Origin: Thermocaproicibacter sp036741535 | Lineage (GTDB): Bacteria > Bacillota > Clostridia > Oscillospirales > Acutalibacteraceae | Assembly (NCBI GenBank): GCA_036741535.1 | Contig: DAINSB010000032.1 | Location: forward strand, 1-18,408 | Direction: 5' to 3' | Length of the DNA: 18,408 nucleotides | Part shown: positions 14,052-18,408 of the stretch, piece after piece | Position numbering within the stretch: position 1 is the first letter of the stretch | Layout of the letters: each line of letters opens with the position of its first letter | Position numbers and translations under genes: made by a program | Notes under the pieces: generated by a model | What the model saw: only the letters and a program-made list of their open reading frames with translations | Databases searched by the model: none | What the model was told of the DNA's origin: nothing

Positions 14052-14678
14052 ATGGACGATACGTACTGCACGATACGCGGGGAAGCGCGGGAAGAATTCG
14101 CCGAGAAGCGGTCCCGTTTTATCGGTTCCGCGAAACCTGTCGTTTCCGAGGGGGAAGCGGCGGAATTCATCCGGGGCGTCCGCGCAAGAAACCGTGAAGC
14201 GTCCCACAACGTCTACGCGTACGTGCTGCGGGCGGGGCAGGCGCGGCGGTATTCCGACGACGGGGAGCCGCAGGGGACGGCGGGCGTCCCGGTTCTCGAA
14301 GTTCTGCTGAAAGGCGGAATCGCGGACGCGGCCGTGGTGGTGACGCGCTATTTCGGCGGCGTCCTTCTCGGGGCGGGCGGCCTGGTGCGCGCCTATTCCC
14401 GCGCCGCGTCGCTGGCCGTGGAAGCCGCGGGCAGAACGGTGATGGCCGCCTGCCTCACGGCGTCGCTCCGCTGCCCCTACGACCGCTACGGCAGGGTGGC
14501 CCCGCTGGTCGAGCGATTCGGCGGCGCGGTCGACGGCGAGACTTTCGCCGAGCAGGTGACGCTGTCGTTTCATCTGCCGTGCGGGGGCGTCGCCGCGTTC
14601 CGGTCTGCGCTGGCCGATGCGACGGGCGGGGGCGTGCGGCTGGAGCCGGAAGGAAAAAAGTATTATCCCTCCGCGTGA
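14052..14678 (+). CDS. yigZ: YigZ/IMPACT family protein
   Basis: 208 residues, the usual length. The N-terminal UPF0029 (IMPACT) domain contains KRSRFIGSAKPV, ASHNVYAYVL, the hallmark RRYSDDGEPQGTAGVPVLEVL at 65-85, and VVTRYFGGVLLGAGGLVRAYS at 96-116. A smaller C-terminal DUF1949-type ferredoxin-like domain follows (LRCPYDRYGRVAPLVERFGG onward). Eukaryotic IMPACT regulates the kinase GCN2; the bacterial function is not settled. The ATG at 14052 has GGAGGG at 14041-14046, spacing 5. That Shine-Dalgarno begins two bases after the rpmE terminator T tract, and no promoter is visible between them, so expression may rely on readthrough or on a promoter I could not see. Confidence 0.93.
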   Translation: MDDTYCTIRGEAREEFAEKRSRFIGSAKPVVSEGEAAEFIRGVRARNREASHNVYAYVLRAGQARRYSDDGEPQGTAGVPVLEVLLKGGIADAAVVVTRYFGGVLLGAGGLVRAYSRAASLAVEAAGRTVMAACLTASLRCPYDRYGRVAPLVERFGGAVDGETFAEQVTLSFHLPCGGVAAFRSALADATGGGVRLEPEGKKYYPSA

Positions 14679-14761
14679 AAATTTGAAGTTCTTGCAGGAA
14701 AAAGAGATGCGGTTTGCGTATATATACAAATAGACGGAGCATCTTCGCAGGAGGGGTGGAA

Positions 14762-15757
14762 TTGACAGTCAGAGAACGTATCCAGCAGTTGGAGGAGCAG
14801 ATCCTGTCTCCGGAGGCCGCGCTTTCCTCCCGGACGCTCGGGCGGGAGGTCCCGGAGGAGGAGTCCGACCTGCGCACGCCCTTCCAGCGCGACAGGGACC
14901 GGATCATCCACTGCAAATCGTTCCGGCGTCTCAAGCACAAAACGCAGGTCTTCCTTTCGCCGGAAGGGGACCATTACCGCACCCGGCTGACCCATACGCT
15001 GGAGGTTTCGCAGATCGCCCGCACCATATCGCGCGCCCTGTTTCTGAACGAGGACCTGACGGAGGCGATCTCCCTCGGGCACGACCTGGGGCATACGCCG
15101 TTCGGCCATGCCGGCGAGCGCGCGCTGGACGGGATTGTTCCCGGCGGGTTCCGCCACTACGAGCAGAGCCTGCGGGTGGTCGAGCGTCTGGAAAAGGGCG
15201 GGAAAGGGCTGAATCTGACCCGCGAGGTGCGCGACGGCATCGTGTGCCACACCAGGGGGCGCGAGGCGTTCACGGCCGAGGGGAGGGTCGTGCGGCTCGC
15301 CGACCGCATCGCGTTCCTCAACCACGACATCGACGACGCGGAGCGGGCGGGCGTCCTCAAGGAGGAGGACATCCCGGAGAGCATCACCGGGGTGCTCGGC
15401 CACCGCAAATCCAAACGGATCGACACCCTGGTGCATTCGGCCGTCGGGAACAGCGCCGGGGGCCGAATGCACCTCTCGGAGGACGTGCAGAAAGCGTTCG
15501 ACGAGCTGGGCGCGTTCATGGATGAGCGGGTCTACCGCAATCCGTACGCGAAATCGGAAGAGAAAAAAGTCCCCAGGCTCATCGCGGCGCTCTACGATTA
15601 TCTGAAGAATCCGGACCACCTTCCGGAGGATATGCGCCGGATCGCCGAGCAGGACGGCAACGAGCGTGCCGCGTGCGATTTTATCGCCGGCATGACCGAT
15701 CATTACGCCGTGCAGCTTTTCCAGACCATCTACGTCCCGAAATCCTGGAAGCTTTGA
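14762..15757 (+). CDS. dgt: Deoxyguanosinetriphosphate triphosphohydrolase-like HD protein
   Basis: 331 residues from a TTG start. dGTPases of this HD family cleave dNTPs to deoxynucleoside and triphosphate. The sequence shows SFRRLKHKTQVFLSPEGDHYRTRLTHTLEV at about 53-82 (first metal His H78), GHDLGHTPFGHAGER at 106-120 (H107, D108, H111, H116) and RLADRIAFLNHDIDDA at 178-193 (metal Asp D181). The TTG at 14762 has GGAGGGG at 14750-14756, spacing 5, and gives MTVRERIQQLEEQILSP, matching clostridial relatives. An in-frame GTG at 14756 overlaps that Shine-Dalgarno, and an in-frame ATG-type start further upstream (14714) would add 16 unrelated residues. The short leader can pair AGATGC (14705-14710) with GCATCT (14739-14744). 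Placement before dnaG is common in Clostridia. Substrate range is not readable. Confidence 0.93.
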   Translation: MTVRERIQQLEEQILSPEAALSSRTLGREVPEEESDLRTPFQRDRDRIIHCKSFRRLKHKTQVFLSPEGDHYRTRLTHTLEVSQIARTISRALFLNEDLTEAISLGHDLGHTPFGHAGERALDGIVPGGFRHYEQSLRVVERLEKGGKGLNLTREVRDGIVCHTRGREAFTAEGRVVRLADRIAFLNHDIDDAERAGVLKEEDIPESITGVLGHRKSKRIDTLVHSAVGNSAGGRMHLSEDVQKAFDELGAFMDERVYRNPYAKSEEKKVPRLIAALYDYLKNPDHLPEDMRRIAEQDGNERAACDFIAGMTDHYAVQLFQTIYVPKSWKL

Positions 15758-15805
15758 CAACGGGCCACCCCGTGCGGTCCGCCGCGGAAGAAAGGGGATG
15801 GCGGC

Positions 15806-17572
15806 ATGCCGCTGCCCGACAGCTTCATACAGGAACTGAAAGCCCGGAGCGACCTTGTGGAGATCGCTTCCTCGTATGTCACGCTGAAACGGAGCGGGAG
15901 GAACCTGGTGGGGCTCTGCCCGTTCCACAGCGAAAAGACGCCTTCGTTCAACATCTACCCTGCGAACGGATCGTTTTACTGCTTCGGGTGCGGCGTGGGG
16001 GGAGACGTGATCACGTTCGTCCGCCGCATCGAGAATCTCGACTACATAGAGGCGGTCCGCTTCCTCGCGCAGCGCGCGGGCATGACGGTGCCGGAGAACC
16101 AGGCGGACGACGGCATGTCGAAGCTGCGGACGCGCATCCTCGCGATCAACCGTGAGACGGCCCGGTTTTATTATTCCGTCCTCATGTCGGAGGCCGGCGC
16201 CGCGGGCAGGGACTACTTCGCGAAGCGCGCGCTGCGGCCGGGGACGGTTCGGCATTTCGGGCTCGGCTATTCGCCGCCCGGCCGGTTTTCTCTTGTCGAT
16301 ACCCTTGCGGGCAAGGGCTTCGGGCAGGAGGAGATGGTCCTCGCGAACGTCGCGTTCAAAAGCCGGAGCGGCAGGGCCGTGGACCGGTTTTACGGCAGGG
16401 TCATGTTCCCCATCATCGACCTGCGGGGCAATGTCGTCGCCTTCGGGGGGCGCACGCTGGGCGACGACAAACCGAAGTATCTCAATTCTTCGGAGACGCC
16501 CGTCTTCAGCAAAGGGGACATGCTTTTCGCCCTCAATTTCGCCAAGAATGCGGGGAGCGGCAGGCTGATCCTCTGCGAAGGATACATGGACGTGATCTCA
16601 ATGCACCAGGCCGGATTCACGGAGGCGGTTGCCACGCTTGGCACGGCTCTCACCCCTTCGCAGGCGCGGCTGATGTCGCGGTATGCGAAGGAGGTCGTCG
16701 TCTCCTACGATGCGGACGAGGCCGGCCAGAAAGCCGCCGCGCGGGCGATCCCGCTGCTGCGCGAAGCCGGGCTGCAGGTCCGGGTGCTCGCGATCGAGGG
16801 CGGCAAAGACCCCGACGAAGCCATCAAGGCCTACGGCCCGGTCCGCTTCAAACAGATGCTCGAGTCCTGCGGGAACGACGTCGAGTACCGCCTCGGAAAG
16901 GCGAGGGCCGGCTGCAACCTTCAGACCGCGGACGGGCGCATCGCCTACCTGAACGGTGCTACGAAGGTGCTCTCGTCGCTGGATAACCGCGTGGAGCGGG
17001 AGGTCTACACCGCCAAGGTTGCCTCGGAGACCGGCGTCGCGACCGCGACGCTCTTAAACCAGGTGGAAACGGAGGGCAGAAGGGCCGCGAAGACGAAACA
17101 GAAGAGAGAAATCCGCGGAATCCGCAGGGAAGCGGCCGGGTACGGCGACCGCGTCAACCCGGAAAAAGCCGCGCACCTGCGCGCGGCCAGTGCGGAAGAG
17201 GCGCTGATCGCGTATCTTGTGCGGAATCCGGGCGACGCGGGTCGGATTTTGCGGATCCTTCCGCCCGAAAAATTCGTCACCGCATTTAACCGCCGTGTAT
17301 ATGAAAGAATTATGGGCAGAATGAATGCAGAAAAACCGGTCAGTCTCACGGATTTTAACGACGGTTTCTCCCTCGAGGAAATATCTTCCATTGCGAGGAT
17401 TTTTGCGAAATTTGACGGAGTGTCCGCCGGTTGGAGCGACGCGGAGGAATATATCGGTGCGATTCAGCAGGAAAATGAAAAAAAGGGATTGGGAGATGCG
17501 GCTTCGGCCGAGCCGGAAAAGATAGAGGATTATCTCAAGGCTCTCAGACAGCAGAAGCAGCAGAGAAAATAG
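15806..17572 (+). CDS. dnaG: DNA primase
   Basis: 588 residues, normal for bacterial DnaG, which makes RNA primers at the replication fork. The N-terminal CHC2 zinc-binding domain has C38 and H41 in CPFH and C59 and C62 in CFGCG. The catalytic core has RVMFPIIDLRGNVVAFGGRTLG at 198-219. The TOPRIM acidic residues are in ILCEGYMDV (E258, D262) and VSYDADEAGQKA (D302, D304). The C-terminal helicase-interaction domain (from about 445, SAEEALIAYLVRNP) is less conserved and ends in a Gln/Lys-rich tail. The ATG at 15806 has AAAGGGG at 15791-15797, spacing 8. The gap from dgt is 48 bases and the rpoD Shine-Dalgarno overlaps the stop, so it is cotranscribed with rpoD, as in the macromolecular-synthesis operon. 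Confidence 0.97.
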   Translation: MPLPDSFIQELKARSDLVEIASSYVTLKRSGRNLVGLCPFHSEKTPSFNIYPANGSFYCFGCGVGGDVITFVRRIENLDYIEAVRFLAQRAGMTVPENQADDGMSKLRTRILAINRETARFYYSVLMSEAGAAGRDYFAKRALRPGTVRHFGLGYSPPGRFSLVDTLAGKGFGQEEMVLANVAFKSRSGRAVDRFYGRVMFPIIDLRGNVVAFGGRTLGDDKPKYLNSSETPVFSKGDMLFALNFAKNAGSGRLILCEGYMDVISMHQAGFTEAVATLGTALTPSQARLMSRYAKEVVVSYDADEAGQKAAARAIPLLREAGLQVRVLAIEGGKDPDEAIKAYGPVRFKQMLESCGNDVEYRLGKARAGCNLQTADGRIAYLNGATKVLSSLDNRVEREVYTAKVASETGVATATLLNQVETEGRRAAKTKQKREIRGIRREAAGYGDRVNPEKAAHLRAASAEEALIAYLVRNPGDAGRILRILPPEKFVTAFNRRVYERIMGRMNAEKPVSLTDFNDGFSLEEISSIARIFAKFDGVSAGWSDAEEYIGAIQQENEKKGLGDAASAEPEKIEDYLKALRQQKQQRK

Positions 17573-17585
17573 GAGGACGCAGATT

Positions 17586-18408
<823 letters not shown>

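Noticed and set aside
14679..14761. Possible dgt promoter with TATATA at about 14720
   Set aside because: The candidate -35 hexamers (TTGAAG, TTGCAG) are at the wrong distance.
14663..16255. 530-codon open frame on the minus strand
   Set aside because: Antisense shadow of dgt and the start of dnaG.

Overview
The window is a gene-dense, GC-rich stretch of a bacterial chromosome. Gene content points to an anaerobic, low-temperature-of-transfer core region of a Gram-positive Clostridia member, most like the high-GC Oscillospirales/Ruminococcaceae: an NfnAB electron-bifurcating pair, a Firmicutes-type pyruvate kinase with an extra C-terminal PEP-utiliser-like domain, a SpoIVFB-like protease, and the order dgt-dnaG-rpoD. 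The taxonomic placement is inference; no rRNA gene is present. No phage, insertion sequence, tRNA, rRNA or CRISPR array was seen.

Layout. (1) 1-558, minus: the 5' part of aspS, facing away from (2) nfnA-nfnB (884-3143), which are translationally overlapping and closed by a hairpin at 3177-3206. (3) 3293-4536: a one-TM acidic/Ser-Ala-rich protein coupled by a GTGA overlap to an M50 SpoIVFB-like protease. (4) 4590-6365, minus: pyk, convergent with the M50 gene; its terminator lies across the end of that gene. (5) 6366-6568: a divergent promoter region with good promoters both ways and two nested inverted repeats over the pyk promoter. (6) 6569-7381: a membrane-anchored VanY/M15-like protein that has lost key zinc and catalytic residues. 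(7) 7469-8794: a MATE exporter. (8) 8942-13691: a moxR / DUF58 / transglutaminase operon. (9) rpmE (bL31, zinc type) with its own promoter and a strong terminator. (10) 14052-18408: yigZ, dgt, dnaG and the first two thirds of rpoD, a macromolecular-synthesis type run.

How the genes fit together. Most of the window is housekeeping: aminoacylation, redox balancing of ferredoxin/NADH/NADPH, the last step of glycolysis, ribosome, primase, primary sigma factor and dNTP control. The exported or membrane genes (one-TM protein plus M50 protease, VanY-like protein, MATE, transglutaminase operon) suggest envelope or sporulation roles, but these are family-level inferences.

I did not find a convincing new defence or mobile system. 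The best leads are smaller: a VanY-like pseudoenzyme; a SpoIVFA-position protein with no peptidase domain; a 33-bp GC-rich repeat that supplies the end of nfnB and recurs in the aspS leader; a palindromic operator-like site over the pyk promoter; and a long pyk terminator hidden in the end of the convergent protease gene.
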